Notes: generated from the letters alone by a model not told the origin. DNA of 64,000 bases from ChocPot-Mid sp043804925 (GCA_043804925.1 JAZDIP010000023.1:1-64000); one strand, 5' to 3'. Shown: positions 23,901 to 34,044, numbered from the stretch's first letter. Made by a program: numbers and translations.

Positions 23901-24818
23901 ATGGAAGTATTGGATGGAAAATATATTAGTAATGGAGAAAAAAACTTATATGTAAAAATTATTGGTGAAGGTATCGTGCCGGTAGTTATCGAACCGGATT
24001 GCGGTGGATTATCTTTGGAGTGGGAGGACATACAAAGGGAACTTTCAAAGCATACGACAGTGATTAGTTATGACAGGGCAGGATACGCTGAAAGCCCAGC
24101 AAGCAAGAATCCAAGAATAAGTCCGCAGATAGCAGAAGAATTGTATATCATGTTGAAAAATTCCGGAGTCACAGGTCCTTATGTTCTTGTCGGTCATGGT
24201 ATGGGCGGACTATATGTCCAGCATTTTGCAAAAATGTTTGCCAACGAAGTTGCAGGTATGTTGCTGGTGGATTCGCGAACTGAATTCGATGATGAATTTG
24301 ATAAATTGGAAATTCCTAACTATCAAAAGATTATGTCGCACCAAACTAAAATTAATAATTTTAGAACATATTCGGAAATGGAAAAACCTGAATTCCAAAA
24401 AACTGTTATACCATATATTCTTTCAGTGTATAAAAACGAATCCGACCCATTCAAAGATGCATTTATCGAATTTCAATCCGAGCAGTCATTTTATAGGACA
24501 ATTTTGAATGAACTTGGAGCAAGGGATGAGAGCTTGAAATACATCAGACAACTGAGTATTTTCACAAATATTCCTGTCAAGGTTCTTTGTCACGACTTTG
24601 AAGTGATGGTTCAACTTTCAAAAAACTTCGGTGTTCCCGAAGAGGAATCACGTATAGCTGAAGAACTTTGGTTGAAGAATAGCAAGGACTTGCTTAACCT
24701 TTCGACTAACAGTGAGTTTGAAATAATTAAGGGTTCGGGACATAATATTCATATTGACAAGCCAGAAGCGATAGTAGGAGCTACTTTGAAAATCCTCGAA
24801 CAAGCGTTAATGGAATAA
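23901..24818 (+). CDS. alpha/beta-hydrolase-fold protein lacking the nucleophile serine
   Basis: A 305-aa alpha/beta-hydrolase fold from the ATG at 23901 (a TTG immediately precedes it). Seen: a strand followed by YDRAGYAES, the nucleophile elbow VLVGHGMGGLYV, and the C-terminal catalytic-His segment GSGHNIHIDKPE. The elbow should read GHSMGG; the codon at 24198-24200 is GGT, so residue 100 is Gly rather than Ser. The rest of the fold looks intact, so this may be a non-hydrolytic member or use another chemistry. It lies 12 nt upstream of the SRAP gene and may share its transcript. Confidence 0.8.
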   Translation: MEVLDGKYISNGEKNLYVKIIGEGIVPVVIEPDCGGLSLEWEDIQRELSKHTTVISYDRAGYAESPASKNPRISPQIAEELYIMLKNSGVTGPYVLVGHGMGGLYVQHFAKMFANEVAGMLLVDSRTEFDDEFDKLEIPNYQKIMSHQTKINNFRTYSEMEKPEFQKTVIPYILSVYKNESDPFKDAFIEFQSEQSFYRTILNELGARDESLKYIRQLSIFTNIPVKVLCHDFEVMVQLSKNFGVPEEESRIAEELWLKNSKDLLNLSTNSEFEIIKGSGHNIHIDKPEAIVGATLKILEQALME

Positions 24819-24830
24819 AGGGGAATTTAT

Positions 24831-25517
24831 ATGTGCGGAAGATTTGCATTATCGGCTAAAACAGATGAAATAGAGAAGCTATTACCGGAGCTATACAGCA
24901 ACAAGAAAATAAAGCCGAGTTATAACATTGCTCCAACTCAAGAAGTAGCTATTGTAATTAATAAAAATCCGAAAGAAATTACTTTTGCACACTGGGGATT
25001 AATTCCCTCTTGGGCTAAGGATAAATCAATCGGTAATAAAATGATTAATGCGAGGGCTGAGACATTACAGGAGAAAGCAACATTTAAAAATTTATTTTCC
25101 CGAAAGAGATGCCTAATAATTGCCGATGGTTTTTTCGAGTGGAAGAAAGTTGAAGGTTTCAAAAGAAAAACTCCATATTTTATTAAAATGAAGACCGGTG
25201 AGCCGTTCACTTTTGCTGGACTCTGGGATACATGGAAAAATCCGGAAAATGAGATGGTAACCAGTACAGTAATTATCACAACAGAACCAAATGCAATCAT
25301 GCAACCTATCCACAACCGCATGCCTGTTATTATTTTGCCTGAGGAAAGAAAATTGTGGTTAACAGAAGATATTGGCAGTTCGGATTTGGCAGTTCTTTTA
25401 AAGCCATATACTTCGGATTCTATGCTTGCATATCAGGTATCTGATGCAGTGAATTCGCCCGGGAATAATAGTCCTTTAAATATTGAACAAATTAATTCTC
25501 ATATTATTGTTGATTAA
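24831..25517 (+). CDS. yedK: SRAP/HMCES-family abasic-site protein
   Basis: A 228-aa SOS-response-associated protein. It starts MCGRF, where Cys2 forms the covalent crosslink to abasic sites in single-stranded DNA after removal of Met1. Other family residues are present: PSYNIAPTQ, NARAET, DGFFEWKK and HNRMPVI. The ATG at 24831 is required to expose Cys2. It is placed just after the hydrolase-like gene, with no recognisable LexA box nearby by eye. Confidence 0.93.
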   Translation: MCGRFALSAKTDEIEKLLPELYSNKKIKPSYNIAPTQEVAIVINKNPKEITFAHWGLIPSWAKDKSIGNKMINARAETLQEKATFKNLFSRKRCLIIADGFFEWKKVEGFKRKTPYFIKMKTGEPFTFAGLWDTWKNPENEMVTSTVIITTEPNAIMQPIHNRMPVIILPEERKLWLTEDIGSSDLAVLLKPYTSDSMLAYQVSDAVNSPGNNSPLNIEQINSHIIVD

Positions 25518-25625
25518 ATTAAAATTCGTTAATTAGTAGGTAATTTATTGAGATTTTGCTAATTTATGCTTCATGAGGATTAAAATCTGAAAAAAAACTA
25601 TGTAATACAAAATTTTTTTTGTTTT

Positions 25626-27641
25626 ATGAGGATTATAAGAAAAAGTATTTCGGTAATCACTGCACTTAATATAATACTATTATTAATATTTGTCAGCGGT
25701 GCTACATCGAGGGAAAATGAAAGTAAAGATGATTTACTTGAATTATTAAATACGGAAGTCAGTACTGCATCTAAATACAATCAAAAAATCAGTGAGATAC
25801 CGGCATCAGTTATGGTAATAACTTCCGAAGATATTACTAAATACGGATATACTTCTTTAGCAGATGTCATAAATAGCGTAAAAAGTTTTTTTATACGCAA
25901 TGACAGGAATTATCTTTATGCCGGAACTCGTGGATTTGAGAGACCTTCAAGCTATGGTAATAAAATCTTGCTATTAATCAATGGACATACTTATAACGAC
26001 AATATATACCAAAGTACTAATTACGAAAATGAACTTGGTTTGGATATGAGTATTGTTGATAGGGTTGAAATCGTTCAAGGTCCCGGCTCAGTAATGTATG
26101 GTACAGGAGCTATGTTATCTGTTATAAATATTATAACAAAGAGCGGAAGACAAATGAATCAAACCAAAGTAAACTTTGAATATGGAAATCCCGGTATAAT
26201 AACTTCCAGAGTTTCAGTTGGATATGAATTAACTGATAAATTGAATTTTACTTTGTCGGGCAATTATGGAAAGTCTGATGGAGATAATCTCTATTTCCCT
26301 GAATATGATGACCCTACAACAAACAACGGGTTCGCTAATAATATGGATTGGGAGAAACATTACGGATTAATGGGTACTTTAAACTATGGTGATTTTTCAT
26401 TACAAGCATATTTCAATTCAAGAGATAAATCAATACCGACAGCAGCATGGGATATGGCATTCAATCATGATAGTGCGATTTCGACAGATGAAAGAGCTTT
26501 TGCAGAATTGAAATATGAAAAGGAGTTAAGTTCAGATATAAATGTAATGCTTAGAGGATATTATGATACTTATCTTTATGAAGGAAAATACCCTTATGAA
26601 GGAGATGAGGGGAACTATTATTATTACGATATGGACAAAGGAACATGGTTGGGATTAGAAGGAAAGATTCAGTGGGACCTGCTTGTAAGCAACAGACTGA
26701 CTTTCGGATTTGAATATAAAAATAACACAGAAGGAAAAATTGAAATTTGGTACGACGAAGAACCAGATTATTATAAAAAAGATTTTCCTTTTACTATTGG
26801 TTCATTTTACCTACAGGACAATTATCAGATAACTGAGAACTTTTCTGTTACCGGTGGTCTTAGATATGATTTATACTCGATTGCAGAAAATTCTTTAGCA
26901 CCGAGGTTGGCAATGATTTACAATCCCTTTCAAAAGAGCACTTTTAAATTTTTATATGGAGAAGCATTCAGAGTTCCCAATTTATTTGAATTGTATTATT
27001 TCGACGAGACAACCTTGATTGCTAATCCGAATTTAAAATCTGAAAGAAATAGAACACATGAAATAATTTGGGAAGAAATTTTTGGTGATAATATTTTTAC
27101 TTCCTTTAATGTATATCATTATCGTATGTTTAATCTAATAGATGAAGATTTAATTGTCGAAACTAAAACCGGTGATACTATTTCACAATTTAAAAATTTA
27201 AACAAAGTACTTTCCTACGGTGTTGAAGCAGGTATAACAGCAAAGTTCTTAAGAGCCGTATCTGGTTACTTGTATTTAACATACCAAGAAACAAAAGATG
27301 AAGAAGCCGAAAAAATTCTTACGAATTCTCCTGCATTTCTTGCGAAAGCCGGTATATCTTATGAAATAATGGAAAAATTATTCTTAAGTTATGAATTATT
27401 TTATGAGACAAAAAGAAAAGCAAATGATGATTCTTTTTCAAAATCATTCTTGTTATCAAACCTGAATATTAGCTATAAGCCGAAAACACAAGTTGATTTT
27501 ATTAACAGGTTTGAGTTGAATTTTAAAATAAGTAATTTATTTGATACGAAATATTCTTTACCTGGCGGATATGAACACCTACAGGTATTCATAGAACAAT
27601 ATGGCAGAAGATTCTTATTTAACTTTTCAATAGTAATGTAA
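25626..27641 (+). CDS. TonB-dependent receptor
   Basis: A 671-aa outer-membrane receptor. Signal region res ~1-27. A plug domain follows with VMVITSEDI, YGYTSLADVINS and VDRVEIVQGPGSVMYGTGAMLSV. A 22-strand-type barrel ends in an aromatic-rich strand (RRFLFNFSIVM). There is no SusD partner or N-terminal carboxypeptidase-like domain. It is followed with no gap by a YfiR-like periplasmic protein and then a histidine kinase, so a signalling or ligand-sensing role is plausible. Substrate unknown. Confidence 0.92.
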   Translation: MRIIRKSISVITALNIILLLIFVSGATSRENESKDDLLELLNTEVSTASKYNQKISEIPASVMVITSEDITKYGYTSLADVINSVKSFFIRNDRNYLYAGTRGFERPSSYGNKILLLINGHTYNDNIYQSTNYENELGLDMSIVDRVEIVQGPGSVMYGTGAMLSVINIITKSGRQMNQTKVNFEYGNPGIITSRVSVGYELTDKLNFTLSGNYGKSDGDNLYFPEYDDPTTNNGFANNMDWEKHYGLMGTLNYGDFSLQAYFNSRDKSIPTAAWDMAFNHDSAISTDERAFAELKYEKELSSDINVMLRGYYDTYLYEGKYPYEGDEGNYYYYDMDKGTWLGLEGKIQWDLLVSNRLTFGFEYKNNTEGKIEIWYDEEPDYYKKDFPFTIGSFYLQDNYQITENFSVTGGLRYDLYSIAENSLAPRLAMIYNPFQKSTFKFLYGEAFRVPNLFELYYFDETTLIANPNLKSERNRTHEIIWEEIFGDNIFTSFNVYHYRMFNLIDEDLIVETKTGDTISQFKNLNKVLSYGVEAGITAKFLRAVSGYLYLTYQETKDEEAEKILTNSPAFLAKAGISYEIMEKLFLSYELFYETKRKANDDSFSKSFLLSNLNISYKPKTQVDFINRFELNFKISNLFDTKYSLPGGYEHLQVFIEQYGRRFLFNFSIVM

Positions 27642-28199
27642 ATGAATAGAATAATATTATATATACTGATAATACTTTTTTCAGCACAGTTATATTCTCA
27701 GGAAGTCGAAGTACCGATTGACCTACAGCTTTCGATATTTGTTAAAATAATGCCATTGGAAAAAAAATTATCTCAAAAAATTTCAGAGAAAAAAAATATT
27801 AATATTCTGATTGTCTATCAAAACAAGTATAGACCATCATTGAATGAAAGAAATAATATTATTGCTTTCTTCCGGAATAATGAAAATAAAATGTATAGTG
27901 TGTCCGATATGATTTTTTATGAAGAAAACACAGTTAAGAATTACATACTTGGTAATAAGATTGATGTTGTTTTAATTACTTCCTTAAGGGCTGTTGATAT
28001 ATCTCAATTATCGGAAATATCGAAATTAACTCAAGTTTTGACTTTGACTACATTAGCTTCTCAAGTTGAAAAGGGTTTGTCGGTAGGTATAGAAAAGCAC
28101 AAGGAGAAACCACAGATATTAATAAATTTGGAGCAGTTGAAAAGGGAAGGTGCCGTATTTAGCTCGCATTTATTAAAAATAGCAAGGGTAATTGAATAG
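27642..28199 (+). CDS. YfiR-like (DUF4154) periplasmic protein
   Basis: A 185-aa protein with a signal peptide (res 1-19). The body matches the DUF4154/YfiR family at its C-terminus: VGIEKHKEKPQILINLEQLKR and SSHLLKIARVIE, the family's closing helix and strand. YfiR of Pseudomonas binds and represses the periplasmic side of the cyclase YfiN. The gene begins on the base after the TonB receptor stop and ends 2 nt before the histidine kinase, so all three are surely one unit. The cysteines seen in Pseudomonas YfiR are absent here. Confidence 0.75.
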   Translation: MNRIILYILIILFSAQLYSQEVEVPIDLQLSIFVKIMPLEKKLSQKISEKKNINILIVYQNKYRPSLNERNNIIAFFRNNENKMYSVSDMIFYEENTVKNYILGNKIDVVLITSLRAVDISQLSEISKLTQVLTLTTLASQVEKGLSVGIEKHKEKPQILINLEQLKREGAVFSSHLLKIARVIE

Positions 28200-28201
28200 G
28201 A

Positions 28202-30487
28202 ATGGGAAGTGTAATTGAAATATTGAGGAATACGAGCAAAAGGAAATTGTTAATCTTTTTATTCTCTTTGTTGATGTTAATGAATTCGGTTTTTGTGTAT
28301 TTATATTTCCCTGCAAAGTTGAAGGAACAGCAATTGCAGTCGTATATTGACAAAGCAAGGACTCTTGCGGATTTGGGTTCAATAAATGTTGGTTCTGCAT
28401 TATATTTTGATGATATTGAGAGTGTGGAGGAATATATAAGGAGTTTGACGGGTGTGAGGAATATTGTTGCTATAATAATCTTTGATACTTTAGGTGTGCC
28501 GATTACAATATCAAACGTAGGAACTGGAGGGGATATCATACAAAGTATCAGTATGACTAAAATAAGTGGTTTCTCTACCGACAGGAATTATTATGGGGCA
28601 ATAAAGTCAATTTACTTTAAAAATAAAAAGCTGGGGAAAATTAGTGTAGTAATGTCCTTGAAAGATTTAAACAAAGATGTGTCGGAGAGCAAACAATTAA
28701 TAACTATAATTAGTTTAATAATGTTTTTGTTTGGAATCCTGGCAATTATTGCTATCAGTTCAATATTTGTAAATCCCTTGGTAAATCTGGTTAATACTTT
28801 CTCAAAAATATCTAATGGAGATCTGAGTACAAGAACAGATATTAGGACAAAAGATGAATTCGGGAGACTGGGAGAATACTTTAACAGTATGGTTGATAAA
28901 GTAGAAAGAACGCAAAAGAAGTTATTTGAGATGAATATTGCTTTGGAAGAAAAAGTAGAAGAAAGGACTTTGGACCTTAGAAAAGAAATAGAAGAAAGGA
29001 AAAGGGCTGAAAATATACTTCGGGAAAGCGAAGAACGAATAAGGAATATATTTGAAAATGCCCCTTTTGGAATTTATCAGACAAGCTTAGAAGGAAAAAT
29101 CCTTTTTGCTAATCCTGCATTGATGAGGATGTTAAAGTATGATACCATAGGAACTTTACTTAGTTTGGACGTAAGTGAACAAGGATATCTTCGACAGCAT
29201 GATAGAGCGGTGTTTCTCGAAAAATTGAACAGGGAATCGAGAGTATACGATTTTCATGCTCAATGGATTGCCAAAGATGGTTCGATTATTTATATTTCCG
29301 AAAATGCCCGGCTTGTTAAGGATGATATTGGCAAGAACATGTATATTGAAGGTATGGTGGAAGATATAACGGAACGATTGAAAGCGGAAGAGAAGCTTAG
29401 GGAAAATGAAGAAAAGTACCGGAATATTTTTGAGAAATTTCAAGATGTATATTTTAAAATTGATTTGAAAGGTTTTTTCATTGATTTAAGCCCATCGGTA
29501 TATAATTTTTCAGGATACGAAGCCGTTGATTTGATAGGAAGAACAATAGACACAGTGTATTTTGACAGAGCGAAAAAGTTTGGATTTTTAAAAATGTTAG
29601 TTAAAGACAAAAAAATATCAAACTTCGAGATGGTATTAACAAGAAAAGATGGAGATAATATTAATGTAAATGTTAATGCTCAATTTGAATATGATGTTTA
29701 CAATAAGCCGGAGTTCATATCTGGTACATTACACGATATAAGCGAACTGAAAAGGGTAGAGAAACAATTAATAGAGTTAAATTTTACAAAAGATAAGTTT
29801 TTCTCGATAATCGCTCATGATTTAAGAAATCCGATTAGCTCTTTTATGCAGGGAACGGATATTCTTGAAAATGATTATGATACATTAACTGATGATGAAA
29901 GAGCAGATATAATTATTTCTTTAAATAGAACATCTAAGGGGCTGTTAGAATTGTTAGAAGACCTTTTAACGTGGTCAAGGGCACAAACAGGTAAAATCAG
30001 CTTTACTCCGGACCAAGCTGATATATTCCCGATAATTAGTAATAATATTTCACTTCTTGAACTTCAAGCGGGAAATAAAAAAATCTTTCTGAAGCAAGAA
30101 TCAGAAGAAAATACTTTTGGTTTTTTTGATGTGAATATGGTAAATACGGTAATAAGGAACTTGATTTCAAACGCTATTAAATTTACTCCTGAAGGGGGTA
30201 TGATAACAATCGGTTCTAAAATTGAAAATAATTCTATTAAGGTATGGGTCAAGGATACCGGAGTTGGTATTTCTGAGGAAAACATAAATAAGCTTTTTAG
30301 AATTGATACCACAATAACAACAGACGGTACTGCAAAAGAAAAAGGTACCGGATTAGGATTGATTCTTTGTAAGGAATTGATAGAAAAAAACAGGGGTACT
30401 ATTTGGATTGAGAGTGAATTAAATAAAGGTTCAAGTTTTATCTTCACTCTACCGACAACAAATGAGTCTATTAATAATTACACATAA
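28202..30487 (+). CDS. membrane histidine kinase with CHASE8-like sensor, HAMP and two PAS domains
   Basis: A 761-aa kinase. TM1 at res ~17-35. A periplasmic segment has ARTLADLGSINVGSALYFDD..EEYIRSL, resembling CHASE8 of YfiN. TM2 (res ~160-195) is followed by HAMP (NPLVNLVNTFSKI), a coiled coil, PAS1 (ENAPFGIYQT), PAS2 (FEKFQDVYFKI), HisKA with His539 in SIIAHDLRNP, and HATPase with NLISNAIKFTPEGG, DTGVGIS and GTGLGL. No receiver domain and no adjacent response regulator. The preceding YfiR-like gene ends 2 nt upstream, suggesting it is the periplasmic regulator. Confidence 0.88.
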   Translation: MGSVIEILRNTSKRKLLIFLFSLLMLMNSVFVYLYFPAKLKEQQLQSYIDKARTLADLGSINVGSALYFDDIESVEEYIRSLTGVRNIVAIIIFDTLGVPITISNVGTGGDIIQSISMTKISGFSTDRNYYGAIKSIYFKNKKLGKISVVMSLKDLNKDVSESKQLITIISLIMFLFGILAIIAISSIFVNPLVNLVNTFSKISNGDLSTRTDIRTKDEFGRLGEYFNSMVDKVERTQKKLFEMNIALEEKVEERTLDLRKEIEERKRAENILRESEERIRNIFENAPFGIYQTSLEGKILFANPALMRMLKYDTIGTLLSLDVSEQGYLRQHDRAVFLEKLNRESRVYDFHAQWIAKDGSIIYISENARLVKDDIGKNMYIEGMVEDITERLKAEEKLRENEEKYRNIFEKFQDVYFKIDLKGFFIDLSPSVYNFSGYEAVDLIGRTIDTVYFDRAKKFGFLKMLVKDKKISNFEMVLTRKDGDNINVNVNAQFEYDVYNKPEFISGTLHDISELKRVEKQLIELNFTKDKFFSIIAHDLRNPISSFMQGTDILENDYDTLTDDERADIIISLNRTSKGLLELLEDLLTWSRAQTGKISFTPDQADIFPIISNNISLLELQAGNKKIFLKQESEENTFGFFDVNMVNTVIRNLISNAIKFTPEGGMITIGSKIENNSIKVWVKDTGVGISEENINKLFRIDTTITTDGTAKEKGTGLGLILCKELIEKNRGTIWIESELNKGSSFIFTLPTTNESINNYT

Positions 30488-30515
30488 TCGGAGAACAAAC
30501 AATAATTAAGAACAA

Positions 30516-31316
30516 ATGAAAATAATTACTTGGAATATTAATGGATACAGAGCGATAACAGGACAAAATCCCAGCAAAAGGTTTGACAAAGTAACAAAAG
30601 AAAATAAATTATTCGATTTTATTAAATCTGAAGATCCCGATATCATCTGCCTGCAGGAAACAAAGGCATCGGTTGAGCAAATTGATGAGGAACTTAAGGA
30701 ACCTGATGGCTATTTAGGGTATTACCATTCTTGTACTTCAAAAAAGGGATATAGTGGAGTTGTTACGTTTTCTAAAATCAAGCCGGAAAAAATAAATTAT
30801 AAACTTGGAATAGAAAAATTCGATATCGAAGGCCGGGCCGTTGAAACACATTTCAAAGATTTCATCTTATTGAATATCTACTTCCCTAAAGGATATACAG
30901 ACTCCGAACGGCTGGATTACAAGCTGGAATTTTATGATGCACTTTATAGTCATATTGATAAACTGTCAAAAATGAATAAAAATATAATGATTAGCGGAGA
31001 TTATAATACGGCTCATAAACCAATTGACCTGGCAAGACCACAAGAAAACGAAAATACTTCAGGTTTTCTAAAAATTGAAAGAGAAAAACTCGATGAACTT
31101 ATTAATAAAGGTTACATAGATTGCTTCAGGTATTTTGTCAAAGATGGAGAAAATTATACCTGGTGGAGCCAAAGAGGAAGAGCAAGAGATAATAACATTG
31201 GCTGGCGCATTGATTACCATTTTTGCTCAAATTCATTAAAAAATAAGCTAAAATACTGTAAACAAATGCCGGAAATTCATGGCTCCGACCATTGTCCGGT
31301 TATTGTTGAGCTCTAA
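30516..31316 (+). CDS. xth: exodeoxyribonuclease III family AP endonuclease
   Basis: A 266-aa Mg-dependent AP endonuclease/3'-exonuclease. Motifs in order: ITWNINGYRA (res 3-12), CLQETKA (catalytic Glu), SGDYNTAHKPIDLARP (Asp/Asn), a WWSQRGRARDNNIGWRIDYHF block and the terminal GSDHCPV (Asp-His). Complete and of usual length. It follows the kinase by 28 nt but is probably functionally separate (base-excision repair). Confidence 0.95.
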   Translation: MKIITWNINGYRAITGQNPSKRFDKVTKENKLFDFIKSEDPDIICLQETKASVEQIDEELKEPDGYLGYYHSCTSKKGYSGVVTFSKIKPEKINYKLGIEKFDIEGRAVETHFKDFILLNIYFPKGYTDSERLDYKLEFYDALYSHIDKLSKMNKNIMISGDYNTAHKPIDLARPQENENTSGFLKIEREKLDELINKGYIDCFRYFVKDGENYTWWSQRGRARDNNIGWRIDYHFCSNSLKNKLKYCKQMPEIHGSDHCPVIVEL

Positions 31317-31516
31317 TGGTGCTCAGTAATTGTATATATGACAATGAATTAGATTGTATTTGAGGTTATTTGTTCAGAAATTACTTATTTTAAATTAATA
31401 GTTTTATAATTAATTAAAATTATATAATTTGTATATGAGAATGAAAGGTGAAAATAAAATTAAAAAAAATTGTTAATTATTTTTAATTTTATTTTCATTA
31501 TTAAAAAATAATTTAT

Positions 31517-31524
31517 TATATTTG
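31517..31524 (+). promoter_or_regulatory. possible Bacteroidota -7 box for the CHASE2 operon
   Basis: TATATTTG matches TAnnTTTG, 19 nt before the ATG at 31544, after a very AT-rich stretch. A TTTTC lies about 20 nt upstream in place of a -33 TTTG. Confidence 0.4.
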
Positions 31525-31543
31525 TATTGGGTTTAATAGCTAA

Positions 31544-32833
31544 ATGGTTATTAATAGTTCTAAAAGAGTAAAATTTTTCAGTTGGCATAATTTATTTGCG
31601 ACAGCTGTAGTGTTTGGTGTGATAAAATTTCTACCGATAATATTTACGATAGACTTTTTAGACCCAATACAAAACACAATACAAGATTTTAATGCTGCTG
31701 ATATTGTTTTTTCTCAGATGAGAGATTACAACAAGATAGAAAAAGACACAAATATTGTTCTTGTAAATATAGGTACACTGAATCGTCAAGGTATTGCTGA
31801 TTTAATTAATATCATTAACGCTTACGAGCCGAAAGTCATAGGGATAGACAGCTTTTTTCGAAAACCAAAATCCGGTAACCAGGACAGTGCTTTAGCTCAG
31901 GCATTGAGTGAAGTGAAAAATCTCGTTTTAGTTAGTGAAGCAATACATTTGGATGATGATTTTAAATTTGATACTATGCTGTACTCCAACGAGATGTTCA
32001 GTAAGTATGCCCATAACAGCTATGCTAATATCATTACAGATGATAAATCAGGTTTTAGGGTTGTACGCTCCATATCTCCCCGAGAGTACGTAAATGATAG
32101 TTTATGTTTGTTCTTTGCAGTAGAGGTGGCTAAGCAGGTTGCCCCCGATAAAGTACGTAAGTTCTTAGAACGGGACAATGAATTTGAATATGTAAACTTT
32201 AAAAGAAATATTTATAGTGGTAAATTTACCGCCTTAGATTGTGATTACGTAATTCAAAACAAAGAAAAACTTAGCTTTATAAAAAATAAAATAGTGCTTA
32301 TGGGCTTTTTAGGACCGGACATCGAAACACTGGTCTTTGAAGATATTTTCTTTACACCCATGAACAAGCACTATTTAGGTAAGGCAATTCCCGATATGTA
32401 TGGAGTGGTTATACATGCGAACACGATAACCATGATATTGGATGAAGATTATCTTGGCAGTACATCTTCATGGCTGAAACTATTCATCACTTTTCTTATT
32501 ATCTATTTGAATATGGCTTTATTTTACTATATTTCTATTAGGTTTGAAGATGCATATGAAATGGCAAATTTATTCATCACGATGTTTGAATTATTTTTTC
32601 TTTTCACTATCATGATTTACGTCTTTTACTGGTTTAATTTTGATATAGGATTAAGAGAAGCAACGGTATTTGGAATACTTTTTTCGGCAACAGGTTTTGA
32701 ACTTTATCATGGTTCCTTTAAACCGATAGTAAAGAACTTTGCAACAAAGATAACCAAGAGAAAAATGAAGAAAGCATCTGAAAAGTTTGTTGGAGATTTT
32801 AAAGCAGGAAAAGAAGAAAGCGCAGAATTATGA
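31544..32833 (+). CDS. CHASE2-domain membrane protein without output domain (1)
   Basis: A 429-aa protein. One N-terminal TM (res ~15-35) is followed by a CHASE2 extracytoplasmic sensor (res ~45-300; DTNIVLVNIG, IGIDSFF, KIVLMGFL, DVFFTP-like DIFFTPMNK, MYGVVIHANTITMIL). Three TM helices come next (res ~310-395), then a short cytoplasmic Lys-rich tail. CHASE2 normally precedes a kinase, cyclase or phosphatase; here nothing follows. It overlaps the next gene, its paralogue, by ATGA. Confidence 0.88.
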   Translation: MVINSSKRVKFFSWHNLFATAVVFGVIKFLPIIFTIDFLDPIQNTIQDFNAADIVFSQMRDYNKIEKDTNIVLVNIGTLNRQGIADLINIINAYEPKVIGIDSFFRKPKSGNQDSALAQALSEVKNLVLVSEAIHLDDDFKFDTMLYSNEMFSKYAHNSYANIITDDKSGFRVVRSISPREYVNDSLCLFFAVEVAKQVAPDKVRKFLERDNEFEYVNFKRNIYSGKFTALDCDYVIQNKEKLSFIKNKIVLMGFLGPDIETLVFEDIFFTPMNKHYLGKAIPDMYGVVIHANTITMILDEDYLGSTSSWLKLFITFLIIYLNMALFYYISIRFEDAYEMANLFITMFELFFLFTIMIYVFYWFNFDIGLREATVFGILFSATGFELYHGSFKPIVKNFATKITKRKMKKASEKFVGDFKAGKEESAEL

Positions 32834-34044
32834 AATTTTTTAACTGGGACTATATTGTATGTACTGCTTTGTTGTTTATCGGAATGATACTTTTTCCTTT
32901 GTTATTGGGTTTTGAAATGTTTGAACCAATGACTCAATCATTGACCGATTTTAGGATAACCGATATTGTTGATTCAAAAATGGTACAGAGAGACCAATTA
33001 TCTGCCGATACAAATATGATTTTAATCAACTGTGTCGAAAACAACAATGAATTGAATAATCTTGATTTAGCACGCGTTGTTAACTTGATCAACAAATGCA
33101 ATCCAAAGGTTATTGGTATTAAAAAGGTTATTGAACAGAGCAATTCGCAAAAATGGGATAAAGTTTTATCAATGGTTCTTTCTCAATGCAACAATCTGGT
33201 TTTATCTACCAGAGCCAATGGTTTTGACGCTCAAACAAAATCATTTAAAAGTATGAAATGTTCCGATGATTATTTTACACAAAATGCCGTTTTAGGTTTT
33301 GAGAACTTTTTACCGGTTAAGGATGAAAGAACATTTACTATAAGAAGCTTCATTCCAAAATTAAAAATCCGGGGGAAAACTTATAATTCTTTTGCAGTGG
33401 AGATTGCAAAACATTATAGACCGGAATCTGTAAAAAAATTATTTAAAAGAAACCATAACATTGAAATGATTGATTATCTGGGTCATTATCAGTTTTTCAG
33501 AATGGAAGCATATGATGTTATTGAACAAAACTTTGAACCGGGTTTCTTCAAAAATAAGATAGTCATAATTGGCAGAATATCTACTAGGAATGCTATTGAT
33601 TCCAACATGGCTCTCGAAGATGTCTTTTTTACACCTTTGAACGATAGTTACACCGGGAAAGCATTTCCTGATATGTACGGGAGCATTGTTCATGCTAATA
33701 TTATCTCGATGATATTGAATGAGAATTACCTTACTTCAATGCCCAATTGGGCTATTTATCTTATATCAATTATATTTGTTTATTTTAACATGATAATCTT
33801 TACATATATAGTTGTTAGAAACAAAAAATGGTATGAAATATTTAGTCTGGCAGTATTTGTTATAGAATCTATACTAATTCTGGCAGCAACAATTATATGT
33901 TTCATATTCTTTAATTTTGAAATGAATTTGACGATACCGATATTTGCAATTGCATTATCGATAATAATTTACGAAATATATCATAGTTCATTAAAACCAT
34001 TAACAATAAAAATATATTACAAATTTATTCATAAGGGGTACTAA
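32830..34044 (+). CDS. CHASE2-domain membrane protein without output domain (2)
   Basis: A 404-aa paralogue of the preceding gene with the same order: N-terminal TM, CHASE2 (DTNMILINC, VIGIKKV, NKIVIIGRI, DVFFTPLND, MYGSIVHANIISMIL), three TMs and a very short tail. The two differ enough to suggest a heterodimer rather than a recent copy (inferred). The start overlaps the previous stop as ATGA, and the next gene begins 1 nt after this one ends. It forms a three-gene unit with the FecR-like protein. Confidence 0.88.
   Translation: MKFFNWDYIVCTALLFIGMILFPLLLGFEMFEPMTQSLTDFRITDIVDSKMVQRDQLSADTNMILINCVENNNELNNLDLARVVNLINKCNPKVIGIKKVIEQSNSQKWDKVLSMVLSQCNNLVLSTRANGFDAQTKSFKSMKCSDDYFTQNAVLGFENFLPVKDERTFTIRSFIPKLKIRGKTYNSFAVEIAKHYRPESVKKLFKRNHNIEMIDYLGHYQFFRMEAYDVIEQNFEPGFFKNKIVIIGRISTRNAIDSNMALEDVFFTPLNDSYTGKAFPDMYGSIVHANIISMILNENYLTSMPNWAIYLISIIFVYFNMIIFTYIVVRNKKWYEIFSLAVFVIESILILAATIICFIFFNFEMNLTIPIFAIALSIIIYEIYHSSLKPLTIKIYYKFIHKGY

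Noticed and set aside
23360..24031. 223-codon minus-strand frame across the topA end and hydrolase start
   Set aside because: Antisense to the topA zinc ribbons and the hydrolase N-terminus. Low-complexity translation rich in Phe/Leu/Ile.
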